Part shown: piece after piece, positions 8,703-17,489 of the stretch
Layout of the letters: each line of letters begins with the position of its first letter
Position numbering within the stretch: position 1 is the stretch's first letter
NCBI GenBank assembly: GCA_025451955.1
Contig: JANWJJ010000018.1
Location: forward strand, 1-35,743
Length of the DNA stretch: 35,743 nucleotides
Direction of reading: 5' to 3'
DNA from: Rudaea sp.
GTDB lineage: Bacteria; Pseudomonadota; Gammaproteobacteria; Xanthomonadales; Rhodanobacteraceae
Translations under genes and position numbers: made by a program
Notes under the pieces: model-generated
Database searches by the model: none
What the model was told of the DNA's origin: nothing
What the model saw: the letters and a program-made list of their open reading frames with translations, nothing else

Positions 8703-9203
8703 GCCGAACGCGCGCTGGCGGACAACACTGCGGACGTGCTGGTGCTCGATCTGACGCTGCGCGGCGAAAGCGGAATCGAGGCGCTACCGCGACTGCGTGC
8801 GCGGTTTCCGGCGCTGCGCATTCTCGTCATGAGCATGCACGAAGGCGAAGCCTATGTGGGCGCGGCGCTAGCGCGCGGCGCCGACGGCTATGTGACCAAG
8901 GCGGTGGCGTCGGACGAACTGGTGGCCGGAATCCGCGAGGTGTTCGCGGGCCGGCGTTATCTGAGCGGCGATCTGCGTTCGTGCAGGCACAGCGTTGCGC
9001 CGATCGACAATCTCAGCGCGCGCGAGCGCGACGTGTTTCTGCTGCTCGCCCACGGCAAGACGACGAAGCAGGTGGCGGACGAACTCGGTATCGCCGCGAA
9101 GACGGCATACACGCACCGCGCGCATGTGCTGGAAAAACTCGGCGCGCGCAACGACCGCGAGTTGTACCGGATCGCGCTGGCAGGTGGGTTGATCAGCGCG
9201 TAA
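8703..9203 (+). pseudogene. NarL/FixJ-type response regulator lacking its first ~40 residues
   Basis: The frame opens with AERALADNTADVLVLDLTLR, which corresponds to about residue 38 onward of a NarL-type receiver. The phosphoacceptor Asp (VLDL), the switch Ser (LVMSMH) and the conserved Lys (GYVTKAV) are present. The first beta strand with the acidic pair, and any start codon with a ribosome-binding site, are absent. The first possible initiator is GTG at 8736. The LuxR-type helix-turn-helix is complete (LSARERDVFLLLAHGKTTKQ, ELGIAAKTAYTHRAHVLEKL). The upstream frame hits a stop at 8631 inside kinase antisense. The break coincides with that of the divergent kinase, so both were probably lost in one deletion. 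A translated fragment could still bind DNA. Confidence 0.75.
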
Positions 9204-9238
9204 TTGCCTTGTGTTACAGATTGTGTAAGAATCCACAC
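9204..9238 (+). promoter_or_regulatory. candidate promoter/operator of vapBC module 2
   Basis: The 35 bases between the response-regulator stop and vapB contain two direct copies of TTGTGT (spaced by six bases) and an ACACA further on. TTGCCT and TAAGAA, spaced 16 bases, could act as -35 and -10. VapB-type antitoxins usually bind repeats over their own promoter, so this is the natural operator site. The evidence is only short repeats. Confidence 0.3.
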
Positions 9239-9442
9239 ATGGCAACCAATCTTGCTATCGACGAGCATCTGCTCGAGCAGGCGCTGCGCGCGGGCGGACA
9301 TCGCACCAAGAAGGCGACGGTGAACGAGGCGCTGGCCGAATACATCCGTCGGCGCCAGCAGCTTGGCGTCGTTGCCCTGTTCGGCGAGGTCGACTTCGAT
9401 TCGCGCTACGACTACAAGAAGCAGCGGCGCGCGAAGCGGTGA
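9239..9442 (+). CDS. vapB: VapB-type ribbon-helix-helix antitoxin (module 2)
   Basis: A 67-residue antitoxin. The N-terminus MATNLAIDEHLLEQALRAGG and TKKATVNEALAEYIRRRQQ are typical of the VapB/MetJ-like ribbon-helix-helix group, and the C-terminal tail (VDFDSRYDYKKQRRAKR) is basic. Start ATG 9239 is clear from homology. There is no good Shine-Dalgarno, and a TAAGAA -10-like hexamer ends only 7 bases upstream, so a leaderless transcript is possible. Its stop overlaps the toxin GTG by four bases. Its antitoxin fold is unrelated to that of module 1. Confidence 0.88.
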   Translation: MATNLAIDEHLLEQALRAGGHRTKKATVNEALAEYIRRRQQLGVVALFGEVDFDSRYDYKKQRRAKR

Positions 9443-9846
9443 ACGTGCTGGTCGATACTTCGGTGTGGTCGCTGGCCTTGCGCCGCAAGGCCGTACAGAC
9501 CGGGGACAAAACGCGGGCTCTCACAGAACTGATCCGCGAAGGCCGTGTGCTGATGATCGGGCCGGTACGCCAGGAGTTGTTGTCCGGAGTCCGCGACAAG
9601 GCGCAGTTCGAATCGCTGTGTGCGCAATTGCACGCGTTTCCTGACGAGCCTTTGCAAGAAGGTGATTTCGAGCATGCCGCTGCCTGCTACAACCGCTGCC
9701 GTGAGCGTGGCGTGCAAGGGTCGAATACCGACTTCTTGATCTGCGCGGTCGCATTGCGGCGCAAGATTCCCGTGTTCACCACGGACAAGGACTTTGATCG
9801 CTACGTCGAGTTGCTCGGCGTTGTTTTGCATGTGCCGGCTGGGTGA
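9439..9846 (+). CDS. vapC: VapC-type PIN-domain toxin (module 2)
   Basis: A 135-residue PIN-domain protein with D6 (VLVDTSVWSLAL), E46 (PVRQELLSGV), D98 (GSNTDFLICAVAL) and D116 (VFTTDKDFDRY) as the metal-site acids. GTG at 9439 overlaps the vapB stop (GTGA), which fixes the start. The toxin is not closely similar to the PIN protein at 6963-7382, and the two antitoxins belong to different folds, so the two modules are independent acquisitions rather than a duplication. It ends 10 bases from the convergent purB stop. Confidence 0.9.
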   Translation: MNVLVDTSVWSLALRRKAVQTGDKTRALTELIREGRVLMIGPVRQELLSGVRDKAQFESLCAQLHAFPDEPLQEGDFEHAAACYNRCRERGVQGSNTDFLICAVALRRKIPVFTTDKDFDRYVELLGVVLHVPAG

Positions 9847-9856
9847 AAAGAACCAA

Positions 9857-11281
<1,425 letters not shown>

Positions 11282-11282
11282 C

Positions 11283-11288
11283 TATAAT
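11283..11288 (+). promoter_or_regulatory. candidate -10 box of fumC
   Basis: A perfect TATAAT lies 39 bases before the fumC ATG in the purB-fumC intergenic region. No good -35 hexamer is seen. CTGGAG 7 bases before the ATG is the ribosome-binding site. Confidence 0.5.
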
Positions 11289-11327
11289 GACCGGCGGCTT
11301 CCCCGACCAGCTTACTCTGGAGTTTCA

Positions 11328-12722
<1,395 letters not shown>

Positions 12723-12831
12723 GCGACAGTTAATTCCGCGGGCCATGCCTTACGGCACATGCAGCGGCGGTGGTGTGCGACAAAATTGCGAATTACCTGA
12801 AAGCAAGCGACAGGGGTGTGCGGAGATGAAA

Positions 12832-13992
12832 ATGTTGAAAACTATACTTTTTGCGGGACTGCTGGTTTCCGGTGCGGCGTTTGCGCAGCAGGCCGATATC
12901 AGCGGCAAGGATTTCCTGTCCGGCGCGGGCGACGCGAAACTGGCGCAGATCGCCAGTCAGGCGGCCGCTGCCGGCAAGAAGCTGGTGGTGACGGCACCGC
13001 CGTATTGGCAATCCAAGATTGCGGCGAAGCTGCATGCCGGCGCCGCGAATGTCGATGTGCAGATGAGCGATGGTTTCTTCGAGAACGTGCTGGTGCGTGT
13101 CGAAGACGCCAAGCCGGCGGCGGCGAAAGCCGGTGAGGCGACGGCCGATGCGGACAAGTCCAGGGCCGAAGCGGCGAAGGCGAATGCCGCCAAAGCCGAA
13201 GCGGCACGCGCTGAAGCGGCCAAGGCCGAGGCTGCGAGAGCGGATGCGGCACGGGCAGCAGCGGCGCAGGCGGAAATGGCTAAGGCCGATGCGGCGAGAA
13301 CGAAGCAGGCCCAAGCCGAGACCGCACAGGCGGAAGCGGCGCGTGCGGCGGCAGCGAAGGCCGCTGCGGAGAAAGCCGAGGCTGCCAAGGCCGAAGCCGA
13401 AAAAGCGGCGGCGACAAAAGTTGTAGCCGACAAGATCGCAGCCAGCAAGCAGCGCATGCAGCAGAACCTCAACGATGGCAATCCTGCAGACGGCGACCTG
13501 AGCGTCGCCCAGTTGAAAACCGGCGATACGCTGTTTATCGACGGCGCGGTGCGTGGCGTGGTGCGGCGTGACGGTGCGCACACGCGACTGTACTGGTTGC
13601 AAGGCGATTTGAATCTGGAACGCGCCGAACTGACGCCCACCGGCAACGATCGTTATAACGTGAATCAGGCCGTGCGCGACATGGCTAATCCGCCACTGCG
13701 TACCCGTTCGGGCGGACATTTTGTCGGCAATGTGCCGGCACCGGGTTCAGCCGAACGCACCTCATTACAGGCACACTATGCGGACGGACGCGAAATTTCC
13801 GCGGTCTTGGGCCTGGCAGATTTGCGCTCGGGCGATATTCTCTACACCGGAACGGGCGCCGCCGTGGTGATCCGGCGTACCAGCGCCGGACTGACGCGTT
13901 ACTGGTTGAATGGTGATTTGGATCTGGGCCAGACTGGCCTGATGAAACAAGGTGGCAATGTTTATCGTGTGCTGTCAGACACGATCAAGTAA
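12832..13992 (+). CDS. exported TolA-like Ala-rich protein with duplicated C-terminal domain
   Basis: Function unknown. Residues 1-18 (MLKTILFAGLLVSGAAFA) form a Sec signal peptide. A short globular part follows (KLVVTAPPYWQSKIAAKL, FFENVLVRVED). Then come about 120 residues of Ala/Lys/Glu/Arg, likely one long helix or coiled coil like TolA domain II. The C-terminal part holds two copies of a ~55-residue unit, recognisable from LKTGDTLF...YWLQGDLNLE and LRSGDILY...YWLNGDLDLG. I chose ATG 12832 because GGAG lies 6 bases upstream; ATG 12826 directly abuts that site. It probably spans part of the periplasm. No tol/pal genes are nearby. Confidence 0.75.
   Translation: MLKTILFAGLLVSGAAFAQQADISGKDFLSGAGDAKLAQIASQAAAAGKKLVVTAPPYWQSKIAAKLHAGAANVDVQMSDGFFENVLVRVEDAKPAAAKAGEATADADKSRAEAAKANAAKAEAARAEAAKAEAARADAARAAAAQAEMAKADAARTKQAQAETAQAEAARAAAAKAAAEKAEAAKAEAEKAAATKVVADKIAASKQRMQQNLNDGNPADGDLSVAQLKTGDTLFIDGAVRGVVRRDGAHTRLYWLQGDLNLERAELTPTGNDRYNVNQAVRDMANPPLRTRSGGHFVGNVPAPGSAERTSLQAHYADGREISAVLGLADLRSGDILYTGTGAAVVIRRTSAGLTRYWLNGDLDLGQTGLMKQGGNVYRVLSDTIK
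13108..13461 (+). repeat. coding low-complexity Ala/Lys/Glu repeat tract
   Basis: Degenerate repeats of GCC-GAA-GCG-GC type encode units such as AEAAKAEAARA. Being imperfect in DNA but regular in protein, the tract is likely kept by selection for helix rather than being a recent expansion. It may vary in length among strains. Confidence 0.7.
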
Positions 13993-14011
13993 TCGCCTAG
14001 ACGCAACCGCA

Positions 14012-14038
14012 ACCTGCCGGTGCAAATTACCGGCAGGT
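14012..14038. terminator. palindromic hairpin between convergent genes
   Basis: A perfect 10-base inverted repeat, ACCTGCCGGT / ACCGGCAGGT, with a 7-base loop lies between the convergent stops at 13992 and 14051. There is no T-run on either strand, so it may stop transcription weakly in both directions or protect 3' ends. Confidence 0.5.
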
Positions 14039-14050
14039 CAGTCGCTCGCC

Positions 14051-14578
14051 TCAACCGTGTTCGCAGTCCTGGACTTGCCTGGCGTCGATCAGGGCGTAAG
14101 GCTTGAACACGGCCAGTTGCCCGGCAATCTCGCCTTGCGCGGTCTGGATCGCGGATAAATCCTTGCATACCTGTGCCGCCGCCGCATCGACTTTCGCCGC
14201 TTGCGCATCGACCTTGTCGCCAATGGTGTTGGGATCGCCGTTCGCAATGCCGGAAATCACGCTACCGATGGCGGTCGCCGCAGTGTTCGCGCCAGCCTTG
14301 CCGGTGGCGATGGCATCCTGGCGCAAGGCCATGACGATTGCGTAATAGCGCATGAGCGAATCTTTTTGCGCGGGAGTGACCGCCACGTTTTTGCCGTCGA
14401 TTTTCAGTTCGCCCGCGGCCGAGACGATCGCGTCCGGCGCACTGTGCGCATGCACGGCGATGCGGGCGTCGTCGAGCACGCTGATGTAGCGGAACACCGA
14501 ATCGTCGTTGTTCGCGCTGCACGCGGCGAGGCCGATTCCGAGCAAGGCCACGATGCCGAAGTTGCGGATGGCGTTCAT
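14051..14578 (-). CDS. lipoprotein, DUF2884/YggN-like
   Basis: A 175-residue lipoprotein: MNAIRNFGIVALLGIGLAAC carries a lipobox (LAAC), with Asn-Asn-Asp-Asp shortly after Cys, at the +3 to +6 region. The segment GELKIDGKNVAVTPAQKDSL followed by MRYYAIVMAL resembles the DUF2884/YggN family, whose function is unknown. An Ala-rich amphipathic region follows (DAQAAKVDAAAAQVCKDL). ATG 14578 has CAGGAG upstream. It is the last gene of the GntR-ABC operon, 38 bases after the permease, so it may be made together with that transporter. Confidence 0.8.
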   Translation of the reverse strand: MNAIRNFGIVALLGIGLAACSANNDDSVFRYISVLDDARIAVHAHSAPDAIVSAAGELKIDGKNVAVTPAQKDSLMRYYAIVMALRQDAIATGKAGANTAATAIGSVISGIANGDPNTIGDKVDAQAAKVDAAAAQVCKDLSAIQTAQGEIAGQLAVFKPYALIDARQVQDCEHG

Positions 14579-14616
14579 GGGAAACTCCTGTGAGTGGTTG
14601 AGCGTTTTCCGCCAAA

Positions 14617-15657
14617 TCAGGCGTAGGCCTCGGTACGTTTGCGCCGGAAATAGATCGCGGCGGCGATCATGGCGACGCCGGCAGCGGCGCCGACCCACAG
14701 ATCCGCCGACGTCAGAAGCGCTTTCACGCTGTCGAGTGACAGCACCGCACCGAGCATGTCGCCCGGGTTACCGTGAGATCGCGCCAGATCCTTGAAAGCC
14801 TCGGCGTTCACCCAACTGCCGGGGAATACGCTGAGCAAGCAGCGCCCGACGATCTTGTGCCAGAACCAGATATTGGGCAGCGATAATTGCGACATCAGAT
14901 TTACCCAGCCGACCATGATGCCCGCGATGACCGGCACCGCGACCGCCCACAGAAACGGTTTGCTGCGTGCGAAACTCGAACACAGCAGCAGCCAGCCGAT
15001 GCACGGCAAGGCCCAAATGGCGTTGAGCGGAATCAGCGCAACGAGTTTCAACCACAAGCCGATCAGGTGCAGCGGCGACCACAGCAGCGGCAGCGGATTG
15101 ATTCCATGCAGCAGCGCGTACAGGCTGAGCAGAATCAGAAAGCCGATATGCAGGGCGATCATCGCCGCAATGGCCAGCGCGGGCGCGATGAAAGCGGCGG
15201 CCACGACCTTGGACAGCACGGTTTGCGTATCCGACAGCGGCAGCGATTTCCAGAACAGCACGCTGCGATCGCGGCGATCGTCGTAGAGCGCGCCGAGCAG
15301 GTAGAAAAACACAACGAAGAACAGCACGATGCCGATCGGCGAGCCGAGGCTGAGCAGGGCGACGTCGACGCCGGTGCCGACCTGGGCGATATCGTTGTTG
15401 GCGATATGCTGCGTGATCTGGTCGATGTGCAGATTGTTGAAATTGAAATCGAAGCGTCGCGCCGTGAGTTCAACCGTCGCCAGACCCATCAGCGTGAGTG
15501 CCAGGAAAATCAGCGCCGTGATCGCGGGCGCACGCAGGAAACCGCCGCGGTGTTCCCAGAATTCGCGCTTGAGTAGCCAGCTGAAGGTGTTCATCGGCGA
15601 GTGCACTTTGGCTGCAATCGTATTCATGCTGCCCTGGTTCATGCTGCCTTGTTTCAT
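14617..15657 (-). CDS. ABC transporter permease
   Basis: A 346-residue integral membrane protein with about six hydrophobic segments (for example ALIFLALTLMGLATV, IGIVLFFVVFFYLLGALY, FIAPALAIAAMIALHIGFLI, GVAMIAAAIYFRR). A cytoplasmic loop DDRRDRSVLFWKSLPLSDTQ is characteristic of ABC-2-type permeases. A large extracytoplasmic loop lies between segments 1 and 2. The ATG overlaps the ATPase stop (ATGA). The first residues contain a peptide repeat (KQGSMNQGSMN), so a slightly internal Met could be the real start. With the ATPase it should form an exporter; the substrate is unknown. Confidence 0.9.
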   Translation of the reverse strand: MKQGSMNQGSMNTIAAKVHSPMNTFSWLLKREFWEHRGGFLRAPAITALIFLALTLMGLATVELTARRFDFNFNNLHIDQITQHIANNDIAQVGTGVDVALLSLGSPIGIVLFFVVFFYLLGALYDDRRDRSVLFWKSLPLSDTQTVLSKVVAAAFIAPALAIAAMIALHIGFLILLSLYALLHGINPLPLLWSPLHLIGLWLKLVALIPLNAIWALPCIGWLLLCSSFARSKPFLWAVAVPVIAGIMVGWVNLMSQLSLPNIWFWHKIVGRCLLSVFPGSWVNAEAFKDLARSHGNPGDMLGAVLSLDSVKALLTSADLWVGAAAGVAMIAAAIYFRRKRTEAYA

Positions 15658-16511
15658 GAGTAAGTTCCTTTCATCGTGGCGACGAACAGATCGGCGACGC
15701 TGGGTTTGTGCAACTCGCCCAGTTCGGCCAGACGCGCGCGATCGATGCCGTCGAACAGGAAGATGGATTTACCGAAAATCTGGCGCTCGTAAATCGGCTT
15801 CAGCGCACGTGCGGCGTCGGCCTTGTCGGGATTGACCATGACTTCGGCAAAGCGCTCGCCGACCTGATCCATCGTCGCGTCGAGCACGATTTTGCCATCG
15901 CGGATAAATAGCAGGTCGGTGAGGATGTGTTCGACTTCCTCGATCTGATGCGTGGTCACGATGATGGTTTTCTGTTCGTCGAAATAATCGTTGAGCAGGT
16001 TCTGGTAGAATTCCTTGCGGTACAGAATGTCCAGGCCCAGGGTGGGTTCGTCCAGCACCAGTAGTTTGGCGTCGATGGCCATGACCAGGGCCAGATGCAA
16101 TTGCACGATCATGCCCTTGGACAATTCGCGCACGCGCTGGGTCGGTTTCAATTTGGTGCGAGCGAGCAACGCCTGGCATTTCTCGCGCGAGAAACGCGGA
16201 TGCACGCCGGCGACGAAATCCACCGCCTCGCTCACACGCAGCCAGCGTGGCAACACGGCGACGTCGGCGATGAAACACACCTGCTGCATTAATTGATAAC
16301 GGTGCGTGCGCGGATCAAGGCCGAGCACGGACAGTTCGCCGTCGAATTCGGTCAGGCCGAGAATGGCCTTGAGTGCCGTGGTCTTGCCGGCGCCATTGGG
16401 GCCGACCAAACCGACGATGCGGCCGGGCTCGATATTCAGATTCACGCTATCGAGAGCGGCAGTGGTGCCGTAGCGTTTGCTCAATCCGTTTGCGTGCACA
16501 ACGGCGGTCAT
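15654..16511 (-). CDS. ABC transporter ATP-binding protein
   Basis: A 285-residue ATPase of the YtrB/CcmA-like kind. Walker A GLVGPNGAGKTTALK is at about 33-47, the Q-loop region contains QQVCFIADVAVLP, the signature is LSKGMIVQLHLAL (a variant LSGGQ), Walker B is KLLVLDEPTLGLD, and the switch His is in IVTTHQIEEVEHI. A ~75-residue C-terminal extension follows. ATG 16511 overlaps the stop of the GntR gene (ATGA), which fixes the start; the longer open frame lacks homology. Confidence 0.93.
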   Translation of the reverse strand: MTAVVHANGLSKRYGTTAALDSVNLNIEPGRIVGLVGPNGAGKTTALKAILGLTEFDGELSVLGLDPRTHRYQLMQQVCFIADVAVLPRWLRVSEAVDFVAGVHPRFSREKCQALLARTKLKPTQRVRELSKGMIVQLHLALVMAIDAKLLVLDEPTLGLDILYRKEFYQNLLNDYFDEQKTIIVTTHQIEEVEHILTDLLFIRDGKIVLDATMDQVGERFAEVMVNPDKADAARALKPIYERQIFGKSIFLFDGIDRARLAELGELHKPSVADLFVATMKGTYS

Positions 16512-16897
16512 GATTTGGCTCCTGCGGGTTTTTCGTCCTGGTTTGATTGGGCGTGGTCCATCAAGGTTTTCAGATCCAGCCCCATGCGCTTGAGACGGGC
16601 GTACAGCATCGGCCATTCCTCGCGCAGAAAATGTTCACGTTCGGATTGCAACAGCGCCTTGTGCGCGCCTTCGCTTACGTACATACCCAACCCCCGCCGT
16701 TTTTCGACCAGTTGCTCATCGACCAATTCCTGATATGCCTTGGATACGGTGATTGGATTGAGCTGGAAATCCGCCGCCACCTGACGTACCGAGGGCAAGG
16801 CGTCGCCTTGTTTGAGCACGCCATCCAGGATCATCGCCACCACGCGGTCGCGCAGTTGGCGATAGATCGGGGCGTTGTCGTTCCAGGTGATGCTCAT
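16508..16897 (-). CDS. GntR-family regulator, YtrA subfamily
   Basis: A 129-residue repressor: an N-terminal winged helix (PIYRQLRDRVVAMILDGVL, LPSVRQVAADFQLNPITVSK, RRGLGMYVSEGA) and only a short C-terminal helical part, as in YtrA-type regulators that control ABC exporters encoded next to them. ATG 16897 lies one base after the stop of the upstream small gene. It most likely binds the palindrome at 17313-17334 and represses its own operon; the effector is unknown. Confidence 0.93.
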   Translation of the reverse strand: MSITWNDNAPIYRQLRDRVVAMILDGVLKQGDALPSVRQVAADFQLNPITVSKAYQELVDEQLVEKRRGLGMYVSEGAHKALLQSEREHFLREEWPMLYARLKRMGLDLKTLMDHAQSNQDEKPAGAKS

Positions 16898-16898
16898 G

Positions 16899-17279
16899 CT
16901 ATTCCTTGTTCCCGCGCGACATCACTTTGCCGAACGAATAGTAAGGCATGTCCAGGCGCAGGTTCGGCAGCGCAGGTACCACAGCGCCGTCGATAAAGTG
17001 CGTGGTCGTCGTATCGGTGGATGCTTGCGTCATCCGGGCCTGCCCGGCGCCAGACATCGCGGCGGTCGCGAACTCGGCGGCCGTGGGGCGGACCTTGATC
17101 GTCGGCAACATGACTGCTGCGTGTTGCGCATTCGGATGCGGCGCCGTGACCGTAAGCGATGATGGCGAGGATGACGCCGGACGCTGGATCACAGCGTGAC
17201 GATTCAGCAAGGCGACGGACAGCCCCAAGCACATGATGACGATCACGGTGGCGCGGATCAGCAAGGCTTGCATGTTCAT
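16899..17279 (-). CDS. small membrane-anchored protein of unknown function, first gene of ABC operon
   Basis: A 126-residue protein with one N-terminal hydrophobic segment (LLIRATVIVIMCLGLSVALL) that could be a signal anchor. A Pro/Ser/Thr/Ala-rich extracytoplasmic stretch follows, with a short conserved-looking C-terminal motif (PNLRLDMPYYSFGKVM). I do not recognise a family. ATG 17279 is preferred because AGGAG lies 7 bases upstream. Its position directly before the GntR regulator suggests a role with the ABC exporter. Confidence 0.72.
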   Translation of the reverse strand: MNMQALLIRATVIVIMCLGLSVALLNRHAVIQRPASSSPSSLTVTAPHPNAQHAAVMLPTIKVRPTAAEFATAAMSGAGQARMTQASTDTTTTHFIDGAVVPALPNLRLDMPYYSFGKVMSRGNKE

Positions 17280-17312
17280 TTTCAGGCTCCTCACAGGTGC
17301 TATGTAGTTATA

Positions 17313-17334
17313 GTGTTGTATCTAAGTATAACAC
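17313..17334. promoter_or_regulatory. candidate GntR (YtrA-type) operator
   Basis: A 22-base imperfect palindrome whose outer halves are GTGTT and AACAC; 8 of 11 positions pair. It covers the -10 box and the predicted transcript start, the expected place for a repressor. YtrA-type regulators are known to bind such GT...AC palindromes in front of their own operon. Confidence 0.65.
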
Positions 17335-17352
17335 CTAGTCGAGAGATGTCAA
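17325..17352 (-). promoter_or_regulatory. promoter of GntR-ABC operon
   Basis: Minus-strand TTGACA (17352-17347), a 16-base spacer and TATACT (17330-17325) form a near-consensus sigma-70 promoter. The transcript should start near 17318, giving a leader of about 39 bases with an AGGAG site. It is the best promoter in the window. Confidence 0.8.
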
Positions 17353-17442
17353 GCAGGAAAAGCTCACCCGGAAATTATAGAGTCTGAATGGTGCTATAGC
17401 CGCCGAGATTATTCGGTCGGCGTGTCTATAGAATCAGTAACT

Positions 17443-17482
17443 TGTGCGGTCTAGTTAATGTCAATTTCCTGACGACCGCACA
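17443..17482 (-). terminator. possible hairpin after sat/cysC
   Basis: A 9-base inverted repeat (TGTGCGGTC / GACCGCACA) with a 22-base loop begins 8 bases past the sat/cysC stop. No T-run follows, so this is a weak call; it may slow transcription running out of sat/cysC. Confidence 0.3.
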
Positions 17483-17489
17483 GCGGCTT

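Noticed and set aside
12793-13719. 308-codon minus-strand frame rich in Gly/Arg
   Set aside because: It mirrors the Ala/Lys repeat tract of the TolA-like gene.
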